A stretch of DNA of 64,000 nucleotides from Chlamydomonas reinhardtii. Lineage: Eukaryota > Chlorophyta > Chlorophyceae > Chlamydomonadales > Chlamydomonadaceae. The notes under the pieces were generated by a model, which saw nothing but the letters and a program-made list of their open reading frames with translations, was not told the origin of the DNA and searched no databases. The stretch lies in assembly GCF_000002595.2 (NCBI RefSeq), contig NC_057016.1:1-64000 (forward strand). The letters run 5' to 3'. The translations under genes were made by a program, and so were the position numbers. Shown piece by piece: positions 1 through 10,620 of this stretch (the stretch's first letter is position 1; every line of letters starts with the position of its first letter).

Positions 1-591
1 CTAAAACCCTAAAACCCTAAAACCCTAAAACCCTAAAACCCTAAAACCCTAAAACCCTAAAACCCTAAAACCCTAAAACCCTAAAACCCTAAAACCCTAA
101 AACCCTAAAACCCTAAAACCCTAAAACCCTAAAACCCTAAAACCCTAAAACCCTAAAACCCTAAAACCCTAAAACCCTAAAACCCTAAACCCTAAAACCC
201 TAAAACCCTAAAACCCTAAAACCCTAAAACCCTAAAAACCTAAAACCCTAAAAACCCTAAAACCCTAAAACCCTAAAACCCTAAAACCCTAAAACCCTAA
301 AACCCTAAAACCCTAAAACCCTAAAACCCTAAAACCCTAAAACCCTAAAACCCTAAAACCCTAAAACCCTAAAACCCTAAAACCCTAAAACCCTAAAACC
401 CTAAAACCCTAAAACCCTAAAACCCTAAAACCCTAAAACCCTAAAACCCTAAAACCCAAAACCCTAAAACCCTAAAACCCTAAAACCCTAAAACCCTAAA
501 ACCCTAAAACCCTAAAACCCTAAAACCCTAAAACCCTAAAAACCCTAAAACCCTAAAACCCTAAAACCCTAAAACCCTAAAACCCTAAAAC
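1..591. repeat. Telomere: CCCTAAAA tandem array
   Basis: About 73 head-to-tail copies of CCCTAAAA start at the first base, so the window begins at a chromosome end with the C-rich strand reading 5' to 3'. TTTTAGGG is the telomere repeat known from Chlamydomonas; plants mostly use TTTAGGG. A few units vary: a CCCTAAA unit near 186, units with an extra A or a missing C at about 230-250, a shortened unit near 456, and one with an extra A near 540. The array ends where unit 1 of the subtelomeric repeat begins. Confidence 0.98.
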
Positions 592-1856
592 CCTAAATCA
601 GGGTTTTAAGGGGTTTTGCAGGGTTTGAAAAGTGTGACATGTCACAAATGATTGGCACAGTATAATTCAGCTAATTATAACCAGAATGATTGTTTGAACC
701 CCTTGTGGATGACCGTGATGAGATTTGGGCACACAGCAATGACTTCGTACTCCCACTGTTTACTCGCCACAGCACACACAAGTATGAAGAAGGAATCACA
801 CTCCCAGAGTTCCACATACACACATTGGGGCTTCTGGGTTGATGTTGCTTGCCTCACGCCTAGCGCCGTAGCTTCTACGCTGCAGTGCATCACGCCTCCT
901 GTCCCTCCCTCCCTCCCTCCCATACATGTCGTGCTGGGCACCGGTGGCGCTGGTGTTCTCCAGGTTGGTTTTGGGCGCATCCTTTCTGGTAGTCCGAAGG
1001 CCAGCCCGGCCGGCGTCGTCCAGCCCAGCCATCCCGATACAGCAGCCACCTTCCATCAGCCAGCTATGGGCGTGACCATCCACAGTGTTTACCGTTGGTT
1101 ACGAGGTAACATGTGCTTTCGCAACTTGCGCTACTGACTGCCTACTCTCATGCCGCCTGCAAGCCCACTCCGCCTTCCGCTCTGGTCTAAGTACGCATTA
1201 GTTCCGCAACACTCGTCAATCTCACTTGCCAAATATAACTGAGCCTTGTACTGTGCTGTGGTGCACTTTGACATGTGAGGCATGCATGGTATGCAAGTGC
1301 ATACCACTCAGTCCCCTTGTCCCCACGGGGGGGGGGTGCAGCCAGCCATCCAATCACACACCCCGCCTGTTACTCTCAGCCCTGTGGGAGTTCTTTCACA
1401 TCTTCATGTGTCCATGTTGCAGGACATGTTTGTGATGCATCCGCAAGCTGGCAGCCAGGGTGCCAGCCCTTGCAGCCCATCAAGTGGCTCTGCATATCAG
1501 GACAAGTGTGCATTCCTCCCCTCCCCTGTAGTGGGTCAGGGCCTGCTGGTATCATGCAGGCTGTCAAGTAATGTGCAGCCATGCTGAAGACATTTTATTT
1601 GCACCACTTGTGAACGATGGCCTTTGGGAGCGCAAGCGAAAGCAGCCATGGCAGTGGCGCATCAAGTCCTCTTGCAGGCCTGCAAAGTGCAGACCACACC
1701 AGTGGCGACAAGTCTGCAACCGCTGCACCTCAGCGAGGTCCAGCTCATGCTAGCAATACAACGGCAGTCGCTATATGTATATAATCAATAGCCAGGCCAA
1801 ACGGCTGCGTGGCTGGACTGCTGCACTCACTCACGTGGCCCCTGGTGGCAGGGTGG
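592..1856. repeat. Subtelomeric satellite unit 1 (1,265 bp)
   Basis: First of three direct units. It opens with about 35 bp of degenerate telomere-like sequence (cagggttttaaggggttttg) in TTTTAGGG orientation, opposite to the terminal array. It also holds a (CCCT)n tract near 902-921, a poly-G run near 1,328 and an AT-rich patch (tatatgtatataatcaat) near 1,775. Open frames inside it (for example 652-1137) repeat in each unit, match no family I recognise and look non-coding. It resembles in position and build the subtelomeric 'Sultan' arrays described in C. reinhardtii, but the unit is longer than the roughly 850 bp I recall for those. Confidence 0.93.
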
Positions 1857-3121
1857 CCTAAATCAGGGTTTTAAGGGGTTTTGCAGGGTTTGAAAAGTGT
1901 GACATGTCACAAATGATTGGCACAGTATAATTCAGCTAATTATAACCAGAATGATTGTTTGAACCCCTTGTGGATGACCGTGATGAGATTTGGGCACACA
2001 GCAATGACTTCGTACTCCCACTGTTTACTCGCCACAGCACACACAAGTATGAAGAAGGAATCACACTCCCAGAGTTCCACATACACACATTGGGGCTTCT
2101 GGGTTGATGTTGCTTGCCTCACGCCTAGCGCCGTAGCTTCTACGCTGCAGTGCATCACGCCTCCTGTCCCTCCCTCCCTCCCTCCCATACATGTCGTGCT
2201 GGGCACCGGTGGCGCTGGTGTTCTCCAGGTTGGTTTTGGGCGCATCCTTTCTGGTAGTCCGAAGGCCAGCCCGGCCGGCGTCGTCCAGCCCAGCCATCCC
2301 GATACAGCAGCCACCTTCCATCAGCCAGCTATGGGCGTGACCATCCACAGTGTTTACCGTTGGTTACGAGGTAACATGTGCTTTCGCAACTTGCGCTACT
2401 GACTGCCTACTCTCATGCCGCCTGCAAGCCCACTCCGCCTTCCGCTCTGGTCTAAGTACGCATTAGTTCCGCAACACTCGTCAATCTCACTTGCCAAATA
2501 TAACTGAGCCTTGTACTGTGCTGTGGTGCACTTTGACATGTGAGGCATGCATGGTATGCAAGTGCATACCACTCAGTCCCCTTGTCCCCACGGGGGGGGG
2601 GTGCAGCCAGCCATCCAATCACACACCCCGCCTGTTACTCTCAGCCCTGTGGGAGTTCTTTCACATCTTCATGTGTCCATGTTGCAGGACATGTTTGTGA
2701 TGCATCCGCAAGCTGGCAGCCAGGGTGCCAGCCCTTGCAGCCCATCAAGTGGCTCTGCATATCAGGACAAGTGTGCATTCCTCCCCTCCCCTGTAGTGGG
2801 TCAGGGCCTGCTGGTATCATGCAGGCTGTCAAGTAATGTGCAGCCATGCTGAAGACATTTTATTTGCACCACTTGTGAACGATGGCCTTTGGGAGCGCAA
2901 GCGAAAGCAGCCATGGCAGTGGCGCATCAAGTCCTCTTGCAGGCCTGCAAAGTGCAGACCACACCAGTGGCGACAAGTCTGCAACCGCTGCACCTCAGCG
3001 AGGTCCAGCTCATGCTAGCAATACAACGGCAGTCGCTATATGTATATAATCAATAGCCAGGCCAAACGGCTGCGTGGCTGGACTGCTGCACTCACTCACG
3101 TGGCCCCTGGTGGCAGGGTGG
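1857..3121. repeat. Subtelomeric satellite unit 2 (1,265 bp)
   Basis: Second copy, offset by exactly 1,265 bp from unit 1. I saw no difference from unit 1 over its length, and the conceptual translations in all open frames are identical. Such identity implies recent amplification or continuing homogenisation. Confidence 0.93.
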
Positions 3122-4379
3122 CCTAAATCAGGGTTTTAAGGGGTTTTGCAGGGTTTGAAAAGTGTGACATGTCACAAATGATTGGCACAGTATAATTCAG
3201 CTAATTATAACCAGAATGATTGTTTGAACCCCTTGTGGATGACCGTGATGAGATTTGGGCACACAGCAATGACTTCGTACTCCCACTGTTTACTCGCCAC
3301 AGCACACACAAGTATGAAGAAGGAATCACACTCCCAGAGTTCCACATACACACATTGGGGCTTCTGGGTTGATGTTGCTTGCCTCACGCCTAGCGCCGTA
3401 GCTTCTACGCTGCAGTGCATCACGCCTCCTGTCCCTCCCTCCCTCCCTCCCATACATGTCGTGCTGGGCACCGGTGGCGCTGGTGTTCTCCAGGTTGGTT
3501 TTGGGCGCATCCTTTCTGGTAGTCCGAAGGCCAGCCCGGCCGGCGTCGTCCAGCCCAGCCATCCCGATACAGCAGCCACCTTCCATCAGCCAGCTATGGG
3601 CGTGACCATCCACAGTGTTTACCGTTGGTTACGAGGTAACATGTGCTTTCGCAACTTGCGCTACTGACTGCCTACTCTCATGCCGCCTGCAAGCCCACTC
3701 CGCCTTCCGCTCTGGTCTAAGTACGCATTAGTTCCGCAACACTCGTCAATCTCACTTGCCAAATATAACTGAGCCTTGTACTGTGCTGTGGTGCACTTTG
3801 ACATGTGAGGCATGCATGGTATGCAAGTGCATACCACTCAGTCCCCTTGTCCCCACGGGGGGGGGGGTGCAGCCAGCCATCCAATCACACACCCCGCCTG
3901 TTACTCTCAGCCCTGTGGGAGTTCTTTCACATCTTCATGTGTCCATGTTGCAGGACATGTTTGTGATGCATCCGCAAGCTGGCAGCCAGGGTGCCAGCCC
4001 TTGCAGCCCATCAAGTGGCTCTGCATATCAGGACAAGTGTGCATTCCTCCCCTCCCCTGTAGTGGGTCAGGGCCTGCTGGTATCATGCAGGCTGTCAAGT
4101 AATGTGCAGCCATGCTGAAGACATTTTATTTGCACCACTTGTGAACGATGGCCTTTGGGAGCGCAAGCGAAAGCAGCCATGGCAGTGGCGCATCAAGTCC
4201 TCTTGCAGGCCTGCAAAGTGCAGACCACACCAGTGGCGACAAGTCTGCAACCGCTGCACCTCAGCGAGGTCCAGCTCATGCTAGCAATACAACGGCAGTC
4301 GCTATATGTATATAATCAATAGCCAGGCCAAACGGCTGCGTGGCTGGACTGCTGCACTCACTCACGTGGCCCCTGGTGG
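3122..4379. repeat. Subtelomeric satellite unit 3, truncated at its inner end
   Basis: Third copy. It differs from the others by one extra G in the poly-G run near 3,858 and stops at 'cccctggtg', about 13 bp before the end of a full unit. Beyond it the sequence (gtgagagcaaacatg) is unrelated single-copy-like DNA, so this is the proximal edge of the array. Confidence 0.92.
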
Positions 4380-4900
4380 TGAGAGCAAACATGTATTATC
4401 CTATCTAGGGCGTTTTCTTGGATGTTGTTTAGTTCATGAAATACATTAGAATGTAGCGAATTGCCCAGGTGCTTGACATGGGGCGGATCGATGCCTTTGA
4501 AAGTCTGCTCGGCAACGGGTGAGCAATCGCGCGACTATGTTGACTCGGTCAAGTCGGTGACTCGTCCACCTTGTGACCAGCATTTAAAAATTGTTTCAGG
4601 CGATTTATATAAACAGAAAGCTTGTAGCAATGTCTATGCGTCTTGTACAAATGTGCAGCCTTCAAAGAGAGTTGAAGTTTCTTTTACCGAAGTCGTGACC
4701 GAAGTCTGACCTTCATCGCTTGCGGTTCCTCATCTTGTGCCTACATAACTAACTGCACATGATCCACTAGCCCAACTAAGTGGACGGCCGGACTGGAACT
4801 CGAAGGGCAGACCACAAGCTGCTGCGTCGGCACAGTACCAACCCAAGCTGGGGCACAGTGCCAACTGTGCTCCCTTACCCGAGCTGGTAGGTGGACACAG
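4380..4900. other. Non-coding stretch between satellite and LINE
   Basis: No gene or known element seen. The small frame at 4461-4709 has no recognisable similarity and no supporting splice context. The stretch ends in a (GGGA)n tract. Confidence 0.6.
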
Positions 4901-4939
4901 GGGAGGGAGGGAGGGAGGGAGGGAATAATTACACTTGGT

Positions 4940-5010
4940 AGTGGCGAAGCCACTGATGACTAGGGCTGACAAGCCCTAGTGTTGGGTGAGCGCGTTCCAC
5001 ACGCTCACCC
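4940..5010. other. Cluster of three hairpins at the LINE 3' end
   Basis: Three perfect inverted repeats lie in a row: agtggc/gccact with a GAA loop (4940-4954), actagggct/agccctagt with a 4-base loop (4959-4980), and gggtgagcg/cgctcaccc with a 9-base loop (4984-5010). On the minus strand they fall between the LINE coding remnant and its (TCCC)n tail. A role as the RNA structure bound by the LINE reverse transcriptase is inference. Confidence 0.7.
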
Positions 5011-5309
5011 CTAGGCACGCCTGACACAGCAGGGGATAAGGCCCCAGTCCTGGTCAAGACAAAAGAGACACGGAGACACAAGGCTCACGCCTTCTCAAAG
5101 CACAACAGCCAGCAGGCTAGGGCGCAGCCTCAGAGGGGCAGACACAACTGCCTCCTTCACACCACACCACACGTACACACCCGACCAAAACACACGCCAG
5201 GAAAACACCGCCCGCCAAGGCCAGAAACACACACAAGGCCGCCCCGCCACAAACAACACCCCTGGCCACAACAGAGGGAAAGCAAGGCGCTTAGGGCGCA
5301 TAAAGCAAG

Positions 5310-6134
5310 CTAACCAAGCCCCCTCAAAAGGACCAGCAGGGGCCGCTCTCTGGCGGAAACCACACCCTGCATCGCTGGCCCTGGCGAAGCCCCCCAGCCC
5401 AACCACAAACATAAACAGAAAACAGAAAGCCTGACCCTCTCTAGCCAGGTGGGCGGGGCCGCAAGCTGCGCTGCGAGCTGCTGCACAACCGCCTGAGCTA
5501 CTGCGCACTGCCAAAACGCGTGTAGCCTGGGGCTGTGGGTTGGCGTCACACCGCATCCACACGGCACCGGACCAGGTGCATGTGTGAGATGCGTGTTACC
5601 GGCAATGCCAATGCCATCGATTGACACCCGCCAAGCTGTCTCCTTGTGGGCATTCTCCCAGCGTATCCACCAGAGCCGGTCGAAGGGGGGAATCCAGCGT
5701 TGTGGGGGGGCTGCTGGTGGTGTCTCGCGCGCCTCAGCTGCATATGCCGTGTGCAGTTGACTGCGGGCTACCCCGACGTCTCCCAGCTGCATGACGGTAG
5801 CAACACGTACAGACAGCTTCTCCAGCGCCAGGGGTTGCTGCATGCCAGGTATCCTCCAGCCAAGGCAAGGCATGATCAGCTGAACCACTGCCGATTCCGC
5901 GGGCGGGGCGGGGCCCAACCCAGCCTGGAGCCGTTCCTGCACTGCACGTGCTGCTGCCAGCCAGGTCTCTGGTATGTCTGCTGCAAGGCTATTCAGGCCC
6001 TCGAGTGCCGGCTGCTCGCGTAGCTGCATCTCTGGGTCAAGGTGCTGCCGCACCCATTCCTCCCATGCCACACCCCCAGTCGCTCCCACTGGCCGTGTTG
6101 CCCGCCATGCTGCCGCCGCTGTCAGTGCTTGCAC
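5310..6134 (-). pseudogene. LINE C-terminal region with zf-RVT-like knuckle
   Basis: Open frame of about 270 codons carrying CGCGVTPTHSPRLHAFWQC, the C-x-C...H-x-F-x-x-C pattern of the zf-RVT knuckle at the C-terminus of many plant and algal LINE proteins. It lies directly downstream (minus strand) of the YADD fragment, and continuity is lost by frameshift. Past the knuckle the frame drifts into low-complexity sequence toward 5100. Confidence 0.7.
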
Positions 6135-6203
6135 CAGGTCACCTACGGTGCGCAGGTGGCGACACGCTGCGAGGCGTGTATGGTGCGCCTCAAGGCCAGG
6201 CCG

Positions 6204-7076
6204 TCAGGTGTGGTCACCCTCAGGCAGGAGCGGATTGCCCCACAAAGGTGCTGCCCAGCACCAGTCGCCTGGCGCTGGTGGCGGCGTCCTCACCGCTCTC
6301 ACAGGCGGGAGATGGCCCAAAGCCTCATAGATGCGCTGCAAGTCGCCCGGCAACTGGCATCCCATGGGTCGGACGTCAGGGCGGGCTGTGAGCATGGTCC
6401 ATGGGCGCAGCGAGGGATGGTGCCGTTGTAGGCTGAGGGCCACAACGCGGTGCAAGGGGTGGTGTTGCTCCGTGGGCGCGGCAGCTTCTGCCTGGACGAG
6501 TCGGGCCGCCCACAAGGCCTCACGGCCCCGTAGGTGCGCTCGGAGCGGCAGCATTCCGAAGCCGCCCACCACCGGCGGCCCAGCCAGCATTGAGGAGGGG
6601 ATGCCCGTTAGCCGCCGCTCCGTGTCATTTGGCCCGAGTCGCCTATCTGCTGCTCGCGCAGCAAGGCGTTCTAGCTGGTCAATTGTGTCGCCAGGCATGC
6701 CAGCGTGCTCTGCATGCCACGTGAGCATGGAAAGGGCATAGCCGGATACCCCTGCCGCTCTCCCGAAGGCAGACAGTGGCAGGTGGGCGAGAACCTGCAT
6801 ACGCCGTTGAGCGTCCACTGCTTTGGTTGCCCAGTCCAGCTGAGGCTGCTCTGACGTATTGGAAATAGGCAGGTTCAGAGCTGTGGCTGTGGTCACCACC
6901 GCGGTTGCCCGCCTGCAGTCCCTGCTCCGGCCGGGGCGCAGCAGCTGCACCTTTGATAGGTTGAGCCGTTGCCCTGAGGCGTGCTGGAAGGTGTGCATGG
7001 CGGCCAGGAAAGCCACAGCCTCCTGCTCGCCCTCCAGCAGCGCCTTAGTGTCGTCCGCATACTGCACTGCTGCCAC
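6204..7076 (-). pseudogene. LINE reverse transcriptase fragment (YADD to thumb)
   Basis: Open frame of 290 codons starting VQYADDTKALLEG, the catalytic Y-A-D-D of a reverse transcriptase, followed by a stretch typical of the LINE palm/thumb (ASGQRLNLSKVQLL matches the 'G..lN..Kt' motif after YADD). The rest is the long region between thumb and zinc knuckle seen in algal LINEs. The frame ends at 6204, while the related C-terminal frame continues in another phase at about 6134, so a frameshift lies between them. There is no start codon context; the ATG is incidental. Confidence 0.75.
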
Positions 7077-7136
7077 ACGTTGGAGATCTGTCGGGAGGGA
7101 GGGAGGGAGGGAGGGAGAAATTTGGCCTGTTCAACT

Positions 7137-7400
7137 GTACTACTCAGCTCAAGCTATGTCAGCTGCTAGCCCGTCAGCCTTGGTGATTAGGTGCCTTACT
7201 GCCTTGGCACAAAATGCCCACCCTCCCTTCCATTGAGGCTTCTGCCCTGCTGCTCGGAACCCTTCAAAGCTCAGAGCTGCTCGTTATGCACCGCACACCC
7301 TATGGACGTGAGGTAAGGCTGCACCACAACACCTGTGCTGCGGACCTGCTGTGTGATCATCGCGCTGTGCTGCGGCGTCACCACCACCACCATGTTGCAC
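7137..7400 (+). repeat. Dispersed repeat block s2, copy A
   Basis: Reads in the same sense as the reverse complement of 32480-32755, for example 'gctatgtcagctgctagccc'. By eye the two are about 75-85 percent alike over some 250 bp with small gaps. It begins just after the (GGGA)n tract that bounds the LINE. No protein family is recognisable in the frames across it. Confidence 0.75.
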
Positions 7401-8833
7401 ACGTCCCGCCCGGAACGGACATGGCGTCCACTCACGGGCGTCCCACTCACACTAGCGACTGCCGCCAGGTTCCCTGCGCCCTGGATGCTCTCTAGCAGCT
7501 CCCCACTAGCAGGCATCAGCATAATTTTGCTCTCATCACCTGCCCCCGTGTCCTCCCGCGGCCGGTTGGTGTTGCAGCCTGCTAGCAGCCTGCCGCTGCC
7601 CCCTTGCCCCCTCCCAGCACCACTTTCAACACCGTCGCGGCCACCGTGGCTGCTGCAGGCCGCGCAGCCATTGCAGTCCACTGCAGTCTGCCCTTCTCAC
7701 CCCAGCAGCTGCTGCAGCAGCTGCTGCAGCAGCGTTGCTACCGCCCCTGCCACGGCAGCCATTGCCGTTGCCTCAGCCGCAGTGGGTGCCATTGCCGCCG
7801 CCTGCACCGCTGGCACAGCAGCCACAGCAGTGGCAGCACTACAGGGCTGCAGCAGCTGGAGGACCAGATGGGACCGGCCCCATGGGTGCCATCGCCGCCA
7901 CTCTCTGCAGTCACTCGGACCGCAACAATGCCCAGGGGCTCTGACTAGAGCGCCTGACTTCTGCTGCCGGGGAGCCGCCACTGGAGGGCAGGGGCTACCT
8001 CTCGCTGCTGCAGGCCTGCCTGTGGCGAGAGCGTCTGCTGCACGGCCTCTTTGGCTCCGGCCTCGGCCGCTCGCTGGTGCTTCAGTATATTGCTGGTGGC
8101 CTCCCCAGCTGGGAGCTTGACTGGGCAGCTAATGGCTAAGACCAGCTGCCTTGGTCGTGGGCGAGTTGTGGGCGGCTGTCCAGAAGTTGCGAGTAGGATT
8201 GGAGGATGCCCGGGGGTCCAAGAGCTGGCTGTGAGGTTTGAGCTTAGCCCTTACAGACAACGCAAGGGGGCTGAGCAGGGTCGAGTATGGAGACCGTACT
8301 GACGGCTGGCATTATCCTTCTCTCTAGTAACGCAGCTCTGACCGCTCGCTGCACAACCGCGAGCCTCCTGGCTCGCCCCTGTCCCAGGTGTCCTGTGTGA
8401 AGGCCGTGGAGCGTCATGCCTTCAGCGGTTGCTGGGGAGGGCGCCGCTGCAACCGTTGGAGGCATGACCTCTCCTCCTGTGGCATCACCCTGCCTGGCCG
8501 CATTGCTGGAGCTAGGGCGGTGGCACCTGCCTTGCGGCACTGTTTGTGTTAGCTTTGGCGTGCTGCTCTGGTTGGCGTTGAGGGCAGGCGGGTCGGTCCC
8601 ACGGGACCATAGGAGGCCGCTGCCGCACCAATAATTGGGTTCGGATTTGTAAGACGCGCTCCAAGCTCCAAGCTCTAAACGGTGGTGCAGGGCCTGGCGA
8701 CTGCGGCGGTGGCGCAGGGCTTGGGCCCAGCCGTGGCCGCGTGCATGTGTGTAGCTGAGGGGGCAGGCAAGGCCACGTGGAGGAGGAGAGCATAGCGCCG
8801 CCCGAGAAGTGGCGCTGGTTGGGCGCTCAGGTC
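7401..8833. other. Low-complexity, repeat-derived stretch without a gene
   Basis: It contains a (CTG)n/(CAG)n-rich patch near 7705-7735 and long frames on both strands of Ala/Pro/Arg-rich character. These have no consistent start, splice signals or domain. I take it as decayed mobile-element sequence between two blocks of the same dispersed repeat. Confidence 0.5.
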
Positions 8834-8980
8834 GAGACCTGCGGGTGTCTGGTTTGCGGTCTTTGCTGGCGAGCACATTCATTGCTGTTTGCTTGGTTTG
8901 TTGCCTGCTGTGCATGTGCTTGACAGCGGGACGCGGCTGCACACATGGCGTGCGGTGCCTGTACGAACTGACCGCGGCTA
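8834..8980 (+). repeat. Dispersed repeat block s1, copy A
   Basis: Matches the reverse complement of 32968-33118. The first 40 bases (gagacctgc...tttgcggtctttgctggcg) are nearly identical, and similarity then falls off. In this copy s1 lies downstream of s2; in the other copy it lies upstream of s2. Confidence 0.72.
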
Positions 8981-9150
8981 TGTCTTCTGGGAGGTTTGAA
9001 ACCTTTGGCCTCAGACATTGCACCAACATGGCGTGGGCGAAGCCCAATTTTTTCCCTGATGGATGGATCGCATAGCACTAAATGCACTGCTGACTGAGAG
9101 GTGCAGCAGCTACAGTGGCTCAGTGACTGCTGAGGAAGGCAGTCCCACGC

Positions 9151-9170
9151 AAACCCTAAAACCTAAAAAC
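9151..9170. repeat. Interstitial telomere-like tract
   Basis: The 20 bases aaaccctaaaacctaaaaac make about two and a half CCCTAAAA units in the same orientation as the chromosome end, 9.15 kb inside it. Such tracts can mark a healed break or an insertion scar. Confidence 0.75.
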
Positions 9171-10620
9171 AGTATCAAGTTTCAATACGGTACACCCCAC
9201 AGGCCTCTCGATTGTACTGGCGTGTAGGCGCCTCGGAAGGGGCCAACAGCTGGGCGACCCTGGCTGGCGCTAGCCCTGCAGCGCGTGCAGGCCCGGCGTG
9301 CACACAGCCGCCCCTCTCCCATCGTTAGCAGGGGTGATACATCAACCCCCCCCCCCGCTCCCTTCACCTACACTACCGCCTCGTTGGGTTGTAATTATAT
9401 CTATTTCTATTTCATTCTTTTGGGGAGTCTGCGCGGCTCTTGGTGGCAGTGAATCAAGCCCTGTGGCTGGTGGCACAGGCAGCCGTGGCTTAGGCCTTAG
9501 GGCCTGCTGTTGGTGGCAGCGGCCCCGAGTTTTGTTGATGGCAGCAGCCCTGGGTTGGTGGAGGCTGTCGCAGTGCGCCACTGGCTTGCCCGCTGCCGAA
9601 GCCTGTGCAAGGGCTAAAATGCTGGTAACTCAAACTCAGTGATGATCTGAGTGGGCTCGGTGTGATTCACACCGGACACGGTGGCCCCAGCACTCTTACA
9701 AGATGGCAGGCCCAGTTGCTTGGCGTGCTGGTGCATGGACGACCTGCGAATTGGCGCTGGGAGGCATCAAAGCCATCATGCAGAGCTGTGATCTGGTCAA
9801 GATAGCACGAGCGTTGTAGAAGATATGGACTGCTCGGTTTTGTAACACTTGGCCTTTACTGCTGTAAGAGAGGTGTGGGGCTCGCTTAGCTAGTCTCGTT
9901 ACTGTGGAAAGGGACGCACACTCCCGAACTTGTAATGCAACAACAACAAATTGCCCCTGGGTGCAGGGTGCTCCGTGCAGCTGATGGCGGCCTAAAGTTC
10001 CTGCTTCAAGGTGCGCGAGACCATCACCTATCTGGGAATGGAGGTGGCGGCAGATGTGCTGGTTACCTGACCTTCCCTCAATGCCATAGAAACGTTGCTG
10101 TATGTGGTACAAGGTGGTGCGTACGACGCGCTTGCATGTCCTTGCAGAAGCCGGGCTACGTCCCGGGAGATGAGTTAGATGCTTGCGGCCTCAGATTGGG
10201 GACGTGGCGGGGGCTCAGCCCATACACAATGAGTCCACAACGTCAAACGAGTGAGTGTTTGCCGAAGTGTTTGGCCGAAAGCAACGGACCTGCACCTGCT
10301 GCTGGTCCGGAGCGTGAGGAATGCGCATCAGCAAACTTCCCGCCAGCCAGCAACTTTTCGGTACAGTAACTCCGGCGTTCGACCAGCCGCGCACTCCTGC
10401 CCTGCCGTTGCAAATTGTTTGCCATCTTCTGGGGTCTGGGAATCACTTCACGCTGGTATACCAACAAAGGTGTACCCAGGACATGCATACCGGGGATTGC
10501 TGTACTCCCTGCATCACTGCGACTCCCTGCATCACCAGTCAGTGTCAACGCCTCAACGCCCACATCGGACCACACACACAGCACCCATTCGTCTGTCCTT
10601 ACTACCTGTGCACCAGCGCT
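9171..10620. other. Gene-poor stretch downstream of the C2/GRAM gene
   Basis: No credible gene. There is a poly-C run near 9346-9357. The plus-strand translation of 10013-10060 reads KVRETITYLGMEVAADV, which resembles the 'YLG' motif of a LINE reverse-transcriptase thumb, so part of this stretch may be a very old LINE remnant. The evidence is weak. Confidence 0.4.

Larger units (their letters stand above)
4901..7117 (-). mobile_element. LINE (non-LTR retrotransposon), 5'-truncated, framed by (GGGA)n tracts
   Basis: On the minus strand the segment holds the second half of a reverse transcriptase and a LINE C-terminal zinc-knuckle region, followed by a structured 3' end. Both ends lie at (GGGA)5-6 tracts (4901-4924 and 7093-7117), which may be the target site and its duplication; this is inference. 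The 3' side (lower coordinates) has three adjacent hairpins at 4940-5010. The copy starts just upstream of the YADD motif, so fingers, palm start, endonuclease and any ORF1 are missing. The coding part is in more than one frame, so the copy is dead. The family is probably L1/RTE-like but is not pinned down. Confidence 0.72.

Noticed and set aside
652-1137. 161-codon frame repeated in each subtelomeric unit
   Set aside because: It is conserved only because the units are near-identical DNA. It has no domain or splice context, and overlapping frames on both strands are equally open.
7335-8120. 261-codon plus-strand frame
   Set aside because: It begins inside the dispersed repeat s2 and runs into CTG-rich low-complexity sequence. 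The opposite strand is equally open.
8244-9047. 267-codon minus-strand frame
   Set aside because: It crosses dispersed repeat block s1 and has no domain or splice signals. It is decayed repeat DNA.
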